Positions 37,123 through 45,420 of a DNA stretch of 64,000 bases are shown here, piece by piece. The notes below the pieces were generated by a model. It saw only the letters and a program-made list of their open reading frames with translations. It made no database searches and was not told where the DNA came from. Source of the DNA: Rariglobus sp967755175 (GTDB lineage: Bacteria; Verrucomicrobiota; Verrucomicrobiia; Opitutales; Opitutaceae); NCBI GenBank assembly GCA_967755175.1, contig CBRAFO010000008.1:5947-69946 (forward strand). Direction: 5' to 3'. A program made the position numbers and the translations under genes. Numbering within the stretch: the stretch's first letter is position 1; every line of letters starts with the position of its first letter.

Positions 37123-38247
37123 TTACAGATAAACGCCGCCGCCGAGCAGGCGTTCGCCCTCGTAGAGCGCGAGGATTTGTCCGCTGGCGAGACCACGTTG
37201 CGGCGTCTCAAAACGCACGAGCGCGGAGTCGCCACCTTCGGGGGTAAACTCAATGGCGACCCGCGGATCTCGGTAGCGAACGCGTCCTTCGAGCCGGCGG
37301 GGCGAGGTGATCGGGGTGGCATTCCATTGTAGGGAATGCACGCGCACCTCGGATTGAAAGAGTCCGGGCGCGTCGGCGGCGTCGAATGCGACGAGGAGCG
37401 CGTTGTCTTCGGCACGTTTCCCCACGACGACGTAGGCTTGGTTGTCGGTGTTGGACGGAACGCCGATGCCCTTGCGCTGGCCGAGCGTGTAGTAGTGCAA
37501 GCCGGGGTGAACTCCGAGGTGTTTTCCGTCCGTGGCGCGCACGATGGGGCCGGGCTGGTCGGGCACGTATTGGCGGAGAAAATCCTGCATCTTCACTTCG
37601 CCGATGAAGCAGATGCCTTGGCTGTCCTTCTTGGCGGCGGTGGGCAGGCCGGCTTCGGCGGCAAGACGGCGCAGTTCGGGCTTGGGCAAGTGGCCAATGG
37701 GGAAACGTGCATCGGCGAGCTGTTCCTGTGAGAGCAGGGCGAGGAAGTAGGACTGGTCTTTGTTTTTATCGACGCCTTCGAGCAGAGCAAAACGCCGTGT
37801 ATCCTCCGGCGTCGGGTAACCTATTGGGTTACTCGGGCCCGGGGAGATTTCCACGCGCCGGGCGTAGTGGCCGGTGGCGACCGCACCGAAGCCGTGGTCG
37901 CGTGCCCACTGGCGGAAGACCCCGAACTTGATTTCGCGGTTGCACATGATGTCGGGGTTGGGCGTGAGGCCGCGTTTGTAACCGTCGAGCAGATACGCGA
38001 CGACGCGTTCGCGATAGTCTTGCATGAGGTTGACCACGCGGAACTCGATGCCAAGGCGGTCGCAGACGGCGCGGGCGTCCTCGATGTCCTGCATCCACGG
38101 GCAGTGGCCGATGACGTTGTCCTCGTTGATCCAGTTCTTCATGTAGGCGCCCACGAGGTCGTGCCCCTGCTGTTTGAGCAGGAGCGCGGCGACGGAGCTG
38201 TCGACTCCGCCGGACATGGCGACGAGGATCTTATCGGATGCTGGCAT
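37123..38247 (-). CDS. mnmA: MnmA, tRNA-specific 2-thiouridylase
   Basis: 374 residues from ATG 38247. The same frame stays open upstream for about 330 codons across the opposite strand of the GH13 gene, but MPASDKILVAMSGGVDSSVA is the canonical MnmA start. The PP-loop is SGGVDSS; catalytic cysteines are in PNPDIMCNREIKFG and SQGICFIGEV; GHYARR and YTLGQRKGIG are further family motifs. It thiolates U34 of Glu, Gln and Lys tRNAs. It is divergent from the GH13 gene across 114 bp that contains a small palindrome (GCAGTT-TGTC-AACTGC, 38274-38289). Confidence 0.95.
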   Translation of the reverse strand: MPASDKILVAMSGGVDSSVAALLLKQQGHDLVGAYMKNWINEDNVIGHCPWMQDIEDARAVCDRLGIEFRVVNLMQDYRERVVAYLLDGYKRGLTPNPDIMCNREIKFGVFRQWARDHGFGAVATGHYARRVEISPGPSNPIGYPTPEDTRRFALLEGVDKNKDQSYFLALLSQEQLADARFPIGHLPKPELRRLAAEAGLPTAAKKDSQGICFIGEVKMQDFLRQYVPDQPGPIVRATDGKHLGVHPGLHYYTLGQRKGIGVPSNTDNQAYVVVGKRAEDNALLVAFDAADAPGLFQSEVRVHSLQWNATPITSPRRLEGRVRYRDPRVAIEFTPEGGDSALVRFETPQRGLASGQILALYEGERLLGGGVYL

Positions 38248-38361
38248 TATGCATGACGACGTGAATGGGTCGTGCAGTTTGTCAACTGCGCGGACCGATA
38301 CCGGAGGCAGCTTTCGGTCTTGTGCGAAGATTGGCATGAAGAATGATATGCGCTCCCGACC

Positions 38362-40815
38362 ATGTCTTCCCGCGTAAAAAAAATCGCCCGTGCTCGGTTG
38401 GAATCGCCTGTCCAAGGCGTAATTGAGCTGACCCATGATTGGCGTGCGCGGCACCTGCCGCCGCTTGAGCTGACGGGCGGCGCGCGATTCACCACGCTGG
38501 AGCGGGTGCCAGACTATGTGTTCGGTTGCGAGAGCGCCTATTTCGTAAATCGCAAAGGGGTTATCTGGTTTTTCCTGCGGCTGGAGGACCACCCGGAGTT
38601 GGTGGGTGAAAAGGTCTATGTCGCAGGCACGTTCAACGGCTGGCACGAGGCGCTCGCCAGTGACGAGTGGCTGCTGCGCGAGGCATCGATTGATGGCAGC
38701 CCGGCATTGGTCTGGTCGGGGAAGGTGGATCGGTTTAACACTTATCCGCATCAGCGCTTCAAATTTGTGACGCAGGCAGGCAACTGGCTGCATGTGCCGC
38801 CGTCGGCGCCCAACGCGGTGCGCGATGAGCATGGTAATATAAACTACACCATCGATCCCGAGCGCACGGGGCAGCACTTGTTCAAGTTTACCCTGGCCAA
38901 GCCGCTGGACCTGTCGGAGTCGTGGTCGGTCCACTGGGCGGACGGCGAGGATGGGCACGCGGTGCCGCTCATGCCGGGCGATTTCTTTTATAAGCTGGCG
39001 AGCGAGCTGCCGATGGGGGCGCGGGTGAACGGCAACGAAACGGTGTTCCGACTTTTCGCGCCTCGCGCGAAGTCGGTCGAACTGTGCGTCTGCATTGATC
39101 TGGCCGATCAGAACGTGCCACATCGTTACGCACTCAAGCGCATTGCGGATATCAGTGGTGCCTACAATGGCGTTTGGGAGGTGGTGCTCGCGCAGAATCT
39201 CCACGGCTGGTTTTACTGGTATCACGTGAACGGGCCGGGGGACGTCTTTGGGTTATTCGACCCGACGCATCGGGTGCTCGATCCGTATGCGCAGGCGGCG
39301 GTGGGTCGGCTCGGGCCGGGCATCGTGCTGGACCCGGCGTGGGTGGGGAAGGCGGATCGCGATTTCAAGACGCCCGCGTGGCAAAGCCTCGTTATCGCCG
39401 AGGCGCATGTGCGCGACCTGGTGGCGCGTGCGCCGGTCGCGTTGGGCGTGGATGAGCGGCTCGGTTTTGCCGGCCTTCAAAAGTGGGTGGATCATCCCGA
39501 TTTCTATCTGAGCCGACTCGGTGTGAATTGCGTGGAGCTTCAGCCGGTGCAGGAAAACGACGCGAAGGCCGCGGGCGAATATCACTGGGGTTACATGACC
39601 AATAATTTTTTCGCGCCCGACAGCGGCTATTCCTCCGTCCCGGAGAAGGCCAGCGGCGTGAAGGAGCTGCAATCGTTGGTGGCGGCCTTTCACCGGCGCG
39701 GCATCGCGGTGGTCCTGGATGTGGTTTACAACCATGTCGGCGAGCCGGCGCACCTGATGTTCGTGGACCGGCTCTATTATTTTGAGCAGGACAACGCGGG
39801 CCAGTTGTCCAACTGGAGCGGTTGCGGTAACGACCTGCGCGCTTCGGCCGCGATGGCTACGCGCCTCGTCGTCGATAGCTGCCGGCACCTCGTGGAAACC
39901 TACGGGGTGGACGGCTTCCGCTTTGACTTGGCCGATCTCGTTGGCGTGTCCGTCCTGCGCCAAGTCGAGACCGCGCTCAAACGCATCAAGCCCGATATCA
40001 TCCTCATTGCCGAGCCGTGGAGTTTCCGCGGCCACATCGCGGGCGAGTTGCGCGACACGGGCTGGGCGTCTTGGAACGATGGATACCGTAATTTCCTGCG
40101 CGAGTATGTGCGCGGTGGCGGCACGCGTGAGGGCTTCGAGTATTACCTGAAGGGATCGCCGTGGTATTACGCCAAGTGGCCGGCGCAGACGGTCAACTAC
40201 ACCGAGTCGCACGATGACAAGACGTGGATCGACGTCATCACCGAGAACGCCAATGGCAACGGCGACACGCCCACCGCCAACGACCGCCGACGCACGCACT
40301 TGATGGCGGCGACTCTGTTCATGTCGGTCGGTATTCCCATGATCTCCGCCGGGCAGGACTTCATTCGTTCGAAGCAGGGTATTAACAACACCTACCAAAT
40401 GGGTGACGTGAATGCCCTCGATTACCGGCGCATTTACCGGTTTCCGTCCACCCACGCGTATTTTGCCGACTGGATCGCCTTCCGCCGCTCCGAGGCCGGG
40501 CGTCTCGTTCGGCATTTCTCGCGGGCTAGCGAGCAGTTTTTCCACTTTTACTGGGCTTACGATACCGCAGCTGTCGCGGTGATTTATAACGCCGATCGCT
40601 CCCAAGGCTCAGGTCAGCTGCTCCTTGCGATTAACAACACGCTGAACGACGTGACCATTCCGCTCGGGGAGGGCATTGCGTCGCCTGAGTGGCGGCAACT
40701 CGCCGATCACGAACGGTTCTTCAGCGAAAACGGAAGGCACGTGGTTCGCCAACCGGTGGAGACGGAACTCTTTGTCCCGGCGTTGGGCTGTGGTTTGTGG
40801 ACGCGGGACGCCTGA
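38362..40815 (+). CDS. GH13-family alpha-glucan debranching-type enzyme (pullulanase/isoamylase-like)
   Basis: 817 residues, no signal peptide, so probably cytoplasmic. Residues about 60-175 look like a beta-sandwich carbohydrate-binding domain (VYVAGTFNGW, then YPHQRFKFVTQAGNWLHVP). Residues about 215-320 form a CBM48-like domain (VNGNETVFRLFAPRAKSVEL). The catalytic barrel has the four GH13 regions: DVVYNHV, GFRFDLADL (nucleophile Asp522), ILIAEPW (acid/base Glu551) and NYTESHDD (Asp618). YHWGYM replaces the YNWGYD of type I pullulanases. It should cleave alpha-1,6 branches of glycogen or related glucans, but exact specificity is unclear. The next gene on this strand is gapA. Confidence 0.85.
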   Translation: MSSRVKKIARARLESPVQGVIELTHDWRARHLPPLELTGGARFTTLERVPDYVFGCESAYFVNRKGVIWFFLRLEDHPELVGEKVYVAGTFNGWHEALASDEWLLREASIDGSPALVWSGKVDRFNTYPHQRFKFVTQAGNWLHVPPSAPNAVRDEHGNINYTIDPERTGQHLFKFTLAKPLDLSESWSVHWADGEDGHAVPLMPGDFFYKLASELPMGARVNGNETVFRLFAPRAKSVELCVCIDLADQNVPHRYALKRIADISGAYNGVWEVVLAQNLHGWFYWYHVNGPGDVFGLFDPTHRVLDPYAQAAVGRLGPGIVLDPAWVGKADRDFKTPAWQSLVIAEAHVRDLVARAPVALGVDERLGFAGLQKWVDHPDFYLSRLGVNCVELQPVQENDAKAAGEYHWGYMTNNFFAPDSGYSSVPEKASGVKELQSLVAAFHRRGIAVVLDVVYNHVGEPAHLMFVDRLYYFEQDNAGQLSNWSGCGNDLRASAAMATRLVVDSCRHLVETYGVDGFRFDLADLVGVSVLRQVETALKRIKPDIILIAEPWSFRGHIAGELRDTGWASWNDGYRNFLREYVRGGGTREGFEYYLKGSPWYYAKWPAQTVNYTESHDDKTWIDVITENANGNGDTPTANDRRRTHLMAATLFMSVGIPMISAGQDFIRSKQGINNTYQMGDVNALDYRRIYRFPSTHAYFADWIAFRRSEAGRLVRHFSRASEQFFHFYWAYDTAAVAVIYNADRSQGSGQLLLAINNTLNDVTIPLGEGIASPEWRQLADHERFFSENGRHVVRQPVETELFVPALGCGLWTRDA

Positions 40816-40990
40816 CGGGTTTTCTGCGACGGCGGATCGGGCAGACACAATAAACGCAGGGGTTTTATCAGTTTTTGCGCAGCCAAAACCCTTGCCAATC
40901 CGGGCGTCGCACACTTCTTTGCTGATCCCGCGCCTACACGGCACGGTCAACCTGTATCAGCAATCTAACTCATAGAAACGGATTCCTCCC

Positions 40991-42037
40991 ATGGCAGTAA
41001 AAGTCGCAATCAATGGTTTCGGTCGTATCGGTCGCCTCGTGTTCCGCGCCCTTGTTGAACAAGGCCTGCTCGGCACCACGCTCGACGTCGTCGCCGTCGG
41101 TGACATCGTCCCGGCCGACAACCTCGCCTACCTCGTCAAATACGACTCCACCCAAGGCAAGTTCCAGGGGACCGTTTCTTCCAAGAAATCCTCCCCTGAC
41201 AAGGCCGAGGACGACGTCTTGGTGATCAATGGCCGCGAGATCCTCGTGGTCTCCGCCAAGTCCCCCGCCGAGCTCCCTTGGGCCAAGCTGGGCGTCGATC
41301 TCGTTATCGAGTCCACCGGTCTCTTCACCGACGCTGACAAGGCCAAGGGCCACATCACCGCTGGTGCCAAGAAGGTCATCATCTCCGCTCCGGCCAAGGG
41401 CGAAGACATCACCATCGTGATGGGCGTGAACGACGACAAACTCGACGTTACCAAGCACAACATCATCTCCAACGCCTCCTGCACCACGAACTGCCTCGCG
41501 CCGCTCGTTCACGTGCTCCTCAAGGAAGGCTTCGGTCTCGAAGAAGGCCTCCTCACCACCGTGCACGCCTACACCGCCACGCAGAAGACCGTGGACGGCC
41601 CCTCCAAGAAAGACTGGAAGGGTGGCCGCACCGCCGCGCAGAACATCATCCCCTCCGCCACCGGCGCCGCCAAGGCCGTCGCGCTGGTTATCCCCGAGGT
41701 CAAGGGCAAGCTCACCGGTATGGCCTTCCGCGTGCCGACCCCGACCGTCTCGGTCGTCGACTTGACCTTCAAGACCACCAAGGAAACCAACCTCGCTGAG
41801 ATCAAGGCCGCTCTTAAGAACGCGTCCGAGACCTACATGAAGGGCATCCTCGGTTACACCGACGAAGAGGTCGTTTCCTCCGACTTCATCCACGACAAGC
41901 AGTCCTCGATCTTCGACGCCGGCTCCTCCATCGAGCTCAACTCGAAGTTCTTCATGCTCGTGTCCTGGTATGACAACGAGTGGGGCTATTCCAACCGCGT
42001 CGTCGATCTCACCAAGAAGATCGCCGCCAAGCTCTAA
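40991..42037 (+). CDS. gapA: glyceraldehyde-3-phosphate dehydrogenase
   Basis: 348 residues. The N-terminal Rossmann motif is VAINGFGRIGRLVFRALVE; the active-site peptide SNASCTTNCLAP carries nucleophile Cys164; HAYTATQKTVDGPSKKDWKG and SWYDNEWGYSNRVVDL complete the signature. It oxidises glyceraldehyde 3-phosphate to 1,3-bisphosphoglycerate. It heads the run gapA-pgk-tpiA. The 175-bp upstream gap holds no recognisable gene, only a 7-bp inverted pair around GGGTTTT/AAAACCC (about 40860-40892). Confidence 0.97.
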   Translation: MAVKVAINGFGRIGRLVFRALVEQGLLGTTLDVVAVGDIVPADNLAYLVKYDSTQGKFQGTVSSKKSSPDKAEDDVLVINGREILVVSAKSPAELPWAKLGVDLVIESTGLFTDADKAKGHITAGAKKVIISAPAKGEDITIVMGVNDDKLDVTKHNIISNASCTTNCLAPLVHVLLKEGFGLEEGLLTTVHAYTATQKTVDGPSKKDWKGGRTAAQNIIPSATGAAKAVALVIPEVKGKLTGMAFRVPTPTVSVVDLTFKTTKETNLAEIKAALKNASETYMKGILGYTDEEVVSSDFIHDKQSSIFDAGSSIELNSKFFMLVSWYDNEWGYSNRVVDLTKKIAAKL

Positions 42038-42059
42038 TCGCGGCTTTGCCGCTTAAAAA

Positions 42060-42184
42060 GTAGCGAGTAGTGAGTAGCGAGTAGCGAGCATTCCGCCGCT
42101 AAAACGCTGCTCGCTACTCGCTCTTTTTTCGCCCGCATCCGGCGGGTTTATCTACTCGCTACTCACTACCCGCTACTCGCTACT
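42060..42184. repeat. opposed arrays of GTAGYGR heptamers between gapA and pgk
   Basis: Four tandem 7-mers (GTAGCGA, GTAGTGA, GTAGCGA, GTAGCGA) start at 42060; four more read on the opposite strand from 42184 back to about 42153 (GTAGCGA, GTAGCGG, GTAGTGA, GTAGCGA). A related pair lies at 45311-45410 before frr. The arrays are inverted with respect to each other and occupy nearly the whole gap. Confidence 0.85.
42076..42129 (+). terminator. gapA terminator built from the heptamer repeat
   Basis: AGCGAGTAGCGAGCA (42076-42090) pairs perfectly with TGCTCGCTACTCGCT (42108-42122) around a 17-nt loop and is followed by C and six T residues (42124-42129). It starts 38 bp after the gapA stop. It probably lowers read-through into pgk. 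Confidence 0.75.
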
Positions 42185-42210
42185 TTTTCACTGCTACTTC
42201 TCACCTGACC

Positions 42211-43455
42211 ATGTCCAAATTCAAAACCATTCGTGATCTCGACCTTGCTGGCAAACGCGTGTTCATGCGCGTCGACTTCAACGTCCCGCAAGACAAGAAG
42301 ACCGGCGTCATCACCAACAACGCCCGCATCGTCGCCGCGTTGCCCACGATCAAATACGCCCTCGAAAAAGGCGCGTCTGTCGTTCTCGCCAGCCACCTCG
42401 GTCGTCCGGATGGCCAAGTAATCGAGAAGTTCTCCCTTAAGCCGATCGCCGCCGAACTCGAAAAAGTTCTCGGCCAGCCCGTCGCCTTCGCCGCCGATTG
42501 CGTCGGCCCCGTCGCCGAGCAAGCTGCCGCCGCTCTCAAGCCCGGCCAAGTTCTCCTCTTGGAAAACCTCCGCTTCCACATCGAGGAAGAGGGCAAGGTG
42601 AAGCTCGAAGACGGCACCTCCGTCAAAGCCGATCCGGCCAAGGTTGCCGAGTTCCGCGCCGGCCTCTCGAAGCTCGCTGACGTTTACGTCAACGACGCGT
42701 TCGGCACCGCCCACCGCGCCCACAGCTCCATGGTTGGCGTCACGCTTCCCGTGAAGGCCGCTGGTTTCCTCATGGAAGCCGAGCTCAAGGCCTTCGCCAA
42801 GGTTTTGGACAATCCCGATCGCCCGCTGCTCGCCATCCTCGGCGGCGCCAAGATCGCCGACAAAATCCCGCTCATTAAGAACCTGCTCGATAAGGCCGAT
42901 AAGATCATCATCGGCGGCGGCATGGCCTACACCTTCCACAAGGTTCTTCGCGGCACGCCGATTGGCGCCAGCCTCTACGATCCTGAAGGTGCCAAGATCG
43001 TCGAAGAACTCGTGGCCAAGGCGGCGGCTCGCAACGTCGAGCTGATCTTCCCGATCGATTTCCTCTGCGCCGACAAGTTCGCCCCCGACGCCAACACCCA
43101 GCCCGGCGATCTCGCCACAGGTATTCCTGATGGCTGGGAAGGTCTCGATGCCGGCCCGAAGTCCATCGAACTCTATCGCAACGCCATCCTGTCCTCCAAA
43201 ACCATCATTTGGAACGGACCGGCGGGCGTGTTCGAATTCGATAAGTTCGCCGGCGCGACCAAGGCCATGGCTGACGCCATCGCCGAGGCCACTGCCAAGG
43301 GCGCGACCACGATCGTTGGCGGCGGCGACACCGCGACGGCCGCGAAGAAATTCAAGGTCGCCGACAAGGTCACCCACTGCTCCACCGGTGGCGGCGCTTC
43401 CCTCGAGTTCCTCGAAGGCAAAGCTCTCCCCGGCGTGGTTTTCCTGGAAAGCTGA
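42211..43455 (+). CDS. pgk: phosphoglycerate kinase
   Basis: 414 residues. N-terminal MRVDFNVPQDKKTGVITNNARI is the family signature, followed by ASHLGRPDG, LLLENLRFHIEE, NDAFGTAHRAHSS and AILGGAKIADKIPLI. The nucleotide-binding C-domain has IIWNGPAGVFEFDKFA and the glycine-rich GGGDTATAAKK, HCSTGGGASLEFLEGK. It makes ATP and 3-phosphoglycerate. It lies between the heptamer arrays and a second repeat pair in front of tpiA. Confidence 0.97.
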   Translation: MSKFKTIRDLDLAGKRVFMRVDFNVPQDKKTGVITNNARIVAALPTIKYALEKGASVVLASHLGRPDGQVIEKFSLKPIAAELEKVLGQPVAFAADCVGPVAEQAAAALKPGQVLLLENLRFHIEEEGKVKLEDGTSVKADPAKVAEFRAGLSKLADVYVNDAFGTAHRAHSSMVGVTLPVKAAGFLMEAELKAFAKVLDNPDRPLLAILGGAKIADKIPLIKNLLDKADKIIIGGGMAYTFHKVLRGTPIGASLYDPEGAKIVEELVAKAAARNVELIFPIDFLCADKFAPDANTQPGDLATGIPDGWEGLDAGPKSIELYRNAILSSKTIIWNGPAGVFEFDKFAGATKAMADAIAEATAKGATTIVGGGDTATAAKKFKVADKVTHCSTGGGASLEFLEGKALPGVVFLES

Positions 43456-43469
43456 GGTTTTCCAAAAAC

Positions 43470-43574
43470 GAGGGCTGAGGGCTGAAACTTGAAACCTGAA
43501 AAAGGAATCCCGTTTCGGTCCTCGGTCCCCTTTCTGCTGTTCGTATTCAGGTTTCAGCTCTCATCCCTCATCCC
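43470..43574. repeat. opposed 7-bp-period repeats between pgk and tpiA
   Basis: At 43470-43500 the sequence steps in sevens: GAGGGCT, GAGGGCT, GAAACTT, GAAACCT, GAA. Read on the minus strand from 43574 to 43546, the matching arm is GGGAT, GAGGGAT, GAGAGCT, GAAACCT, GAA. Every unit starts with GA and ends in T. The layout is as in the gapA-pgk gap but the unit sequence differs. Confidence 0.7.
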
Positions 43575-43583
43575 TTTCTTCTC

Positions 43584-44354
43584 ATGTCCATTCGCAAAAA
43601 ACTCATCGCCGGTAACTGGAAGATGAACAAGACCTCCGCCGACGCTTCCACCCTCGTGCAGGAACTGGTCACCGAGGTCGGCAAGCAGACCGACGTCGAA
43701 GTCGTTGTGTGCCCTCCCTTCACCTCCTTGGAGAGTGCCGGCAAGGTCCTTGACGGCTCCAGCATCAAGCTCGGCGCGCAAAACCTGCACCCCGAAAAGA
43801 GCGGCGCCTACACCGGCGAAATTTCCGCCGAGATGCTCCGCGCCCTCTTCGTGAACTACGTTATCGTGGGACACAGTGAGCGCCGCACCTACTTCGGCGA
43901 CACCGATGCCTTCGTTAACCAGAAGGTGCTCGCCGCCCTCAAGAACCAGCTCAAGCCCATCCTCTGCGTTGGCGAAACCCTCGCTGAACGCGAAGGCAAC
44001 CAGACGCTCAAAGTCGTGCAGACGCAGCTCGAGGCCGGCCTCGACGGCGTGAGCAAGGACCTCGCGACCAGCGTCGTCATCGCCTACGAGCCCGTCTGGG
44101 CGATCGGCACCGGCAAGGTCGCCACGACCGAGCAGGCGCAGGAAGTTCACGCCTTCATCCGTAGCCTCCTCGTGAAGCTGTTCGGTGAAGCCGTGGCTCA
44201 GAAGGTGCGTATCCTCTACGGTGGTTCCATGAAGCCCTCCAACGCTCCTGAACTGCTCGCGCAGAAGGACATCGACGGCGGCCTCATCGGTGGCGCTTCG
44301 CTGGAAGCCCGCAGCTTTGTCGAACTCATCAAAGCCGCGGCCTCCGCCAAATAA
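43584..44354 (+). CDS. tpiA: triosephosphate isomerase
   Basis: 256 residues. It starts KKLIAGNWKMNKTSADA (substrate-binding Asn/Lys). The catalytic His is in VIVGHSERRTYFGDTD, the catalytic Glu in IAYEPVWAIGTGKVAT, and the phosphate loop in ILYGGSMKPSNAPELLAQKDIDGGLIGGASL. It interconverts dihydroxyacetone phosphate and glyceraldehyde 3-phosphate. A strong terminator follows, closing the glycolytic run. Confidence 0.97.
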   Translation: MSIRKKLIAGNWKMNKTSADASTLVQELVTEVGKQTDVEVVVCPPFTSLESAGKVLDGSSIKLGAQNLHPEKSGAYTGEISAEMLRALFVNYVIVGHSERRTYFGDTDAFVNQKVLAALKNQLKPILCVGETLAEREGNQTLKVVQTQLEAGLDGVSKDLATSVVIAYEPVWAIGTGKVATTEQAQEVHAFIRSLLVKLFGEAVAQKVRILYGGSMKPSNAPELLAQKDIDGGLIGGASLEARSFVELIKAAASAK

Positions 44355-44379
44355 GCGACGACCGGTTTTCTCTCTTCGA

Positions 44380-44408
44380 GGCGGCTCCAAATTGGAGCCG
44401 CCTTTTTT
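44380..44408 (+). terminator. rho-independent terminator after tpiA
   Basis: GGCGGCTCCA (44380-44389) and TGGAGCCGCC (44393-44402) form a perfect 10-bp stem with an AAT loop, followed by six T residues (44403-44408), 25 bp after the tpiA stop. Confidence 0.95.
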
Positions 44409-44486
44409 GTAGGGTCGCCCCTCGTGGGTGGATCTTTTCGCCCCCCGCCACGCATCCGGAGGTCCGCCCACGAGGGGCGACCCTAC
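44409..44486. repeat. GTAG-headed REP-like pair between tpiA and pyrH
   Basis: GTAGGGTCGCCCCTCGTGGG then TGGA (44409-44432) is mirrored by TCCG then CCCACGAGGGGCGACCCTAC (44463-44486), one mismatch in 24. Each arm can fold around GGTCGCCC-CTCGT-GGGCGGACC. It shares the GTAG head of the other pairs but not their core. Confidence 0.75.
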
Positions 44487-44566
44487 ACGATCATCGGGGC
44501 CCGTGGAGGTGCGTAACTCCATCTCGCGCATTGACGCCGACTTTACCGGGACATTTCCTCCGTGGC

Positions 44567-45301
44567 ATGAGTGACAAAGCGGCTCCCAAGACGACCAAAT
44601 ACAAACGCATCGTGCTCAAGTTGAGCGGCGAAGTTCTGAGCGGGAAATCCAGCAACCCCATCGACGCCGGCGTCCTTGAGCGCATCTGCTCTCAGGTGAA
44701 GCAAATCCACGACATGGGCGTCGAGGTGTGCGTCGTCATCGGCGGCGGTAACATCTTCCGTGGTCTCCAAGGCGAGAAGCGTGGCGTGGATCGCACCACC
44801 GGCGACTACATGGGCATGCTCGCCACGGTCATCAACTCGCTCGCGCTCATGGATTGCCTCGAAAAAATGGGCGTTTCCACCCGCGTGCAGAGCGCCATCC
44901 CGATGAACCAGGTTGCCGAGCCGTTCATCCTCCGTCGCGCCGTGCGCCACCTTGAAAAAAATCGCGTGGTGATCTTCGCCGCCGGCACCGGCAATCCCTA
45001 TTTCTCCACCGACACGACCGCCGCTCTGCGCGCCTCCGAGATGCACGCCGACATCATCATGAAGGCGACCAAAGTTGACGGCATCTACGACAAGGACCCG
45101 AAGAAGCACGCTGACGCCGTCAAATACGACACCATCACGTTCATCGAGGCTCTGCGCCAACGGCTCAACGTCATGGATTCGACCGCGTTCTCGCTCTGCT
45201 TGGACAACAACGTGCCCATCCTCGTGTTCGACCTCAACGACCCGCACGCGATCGAGAAGGCGGTCACCGGCCAGAAAGTCGGCACCTTGGTTCACGGGTG
45301 A
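44567..45301 (+). CDS. pyrH: UMP kinase
   Basis: 244 residues from ATG 44567; an in-frame TTG at 44531 is less likely. Amino-acid-kinase fold: KRIVLKLSGEVLSG, VCVVIGGGNIFRG, DYMGMLATVINSLAL, the UMP-binding EPFILRRAVRHLEKNRVVIF (split after 20 residues), GTGNPYFSTDTTAALRA, and MKATKVDGIYDKDPKK. It phosphorylates UMP to UDP, feeding UTP and UDP-sugar pools. The pyrH-frr order is widely conserved; a heptamer repeat pair lies between them. Confidence 0.96.
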   Translation: MSDKAAPKTTKYKRIVLKLSGEVLSGKSSNPIDAGVLERICSQVKQIHDMGVEVCVVIGGGNIFRGLQGEKRGVDRTTGDYMGMLATVINSLALMDCLEKMGVSTRVQSAIPMNQVAEPFILRRAVRHLEKNRVVIFAAGTGNPYFSTDTTAALRASEMHADIIMKATKVDGIYDKDPKKHADAVKYDTITFIEALRQRLNVMDSTAFSLCLDNNVPILVFDLNDPHAIEKAVTGQKVGTLVHG

Positions 45302-45310
45302 TCTCTCTAA

Positions 45311-45410
45311 GTAGCGAGTAGCGGGTGGTGAGTAGCGAGCATTCTGCAAGCAACCGCCACCCCGATCCAAAGTCTGTCACACTCGCTACCCGCTATTCAC
45401 TACTCGTTAC
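45311..45410. repeat. opposed heptamer arrays between pyrH and frr
   Basis: Left array GTAGCGA, GTAGCGG, GTGGTGA, GTAGCGA (45311-45338); right array on the minus strand from 45410: GTAACGA, GTAGTGA, ATAGCGG, GTAGCGA. Same family as 42060-42184, more diverged. The right arm ends 10 bp before the frr start, so it forms most of the frr leader. Confidence 0.8.
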
Positions 45411-45420
45411 TTTTCTCCCC

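Noticed and set aside
38248..39225. Long open frame continuing upstream of mnmA on the minus strand, antisense to the GH13 gene
   Set aside because: The protein N-terminus typical of MnmA begins at 38247. The upstream stretch is a high-GC shadow of the GH13 coding strand with no domain, and the GH13 motifs on the plus strand are unambiguous.
42060..42184. CRISPR array in the repeat-rich gap
   Set aside because: Units are contiguous 7-mers without spacers and the two halves are inverted; no cas genes are present.
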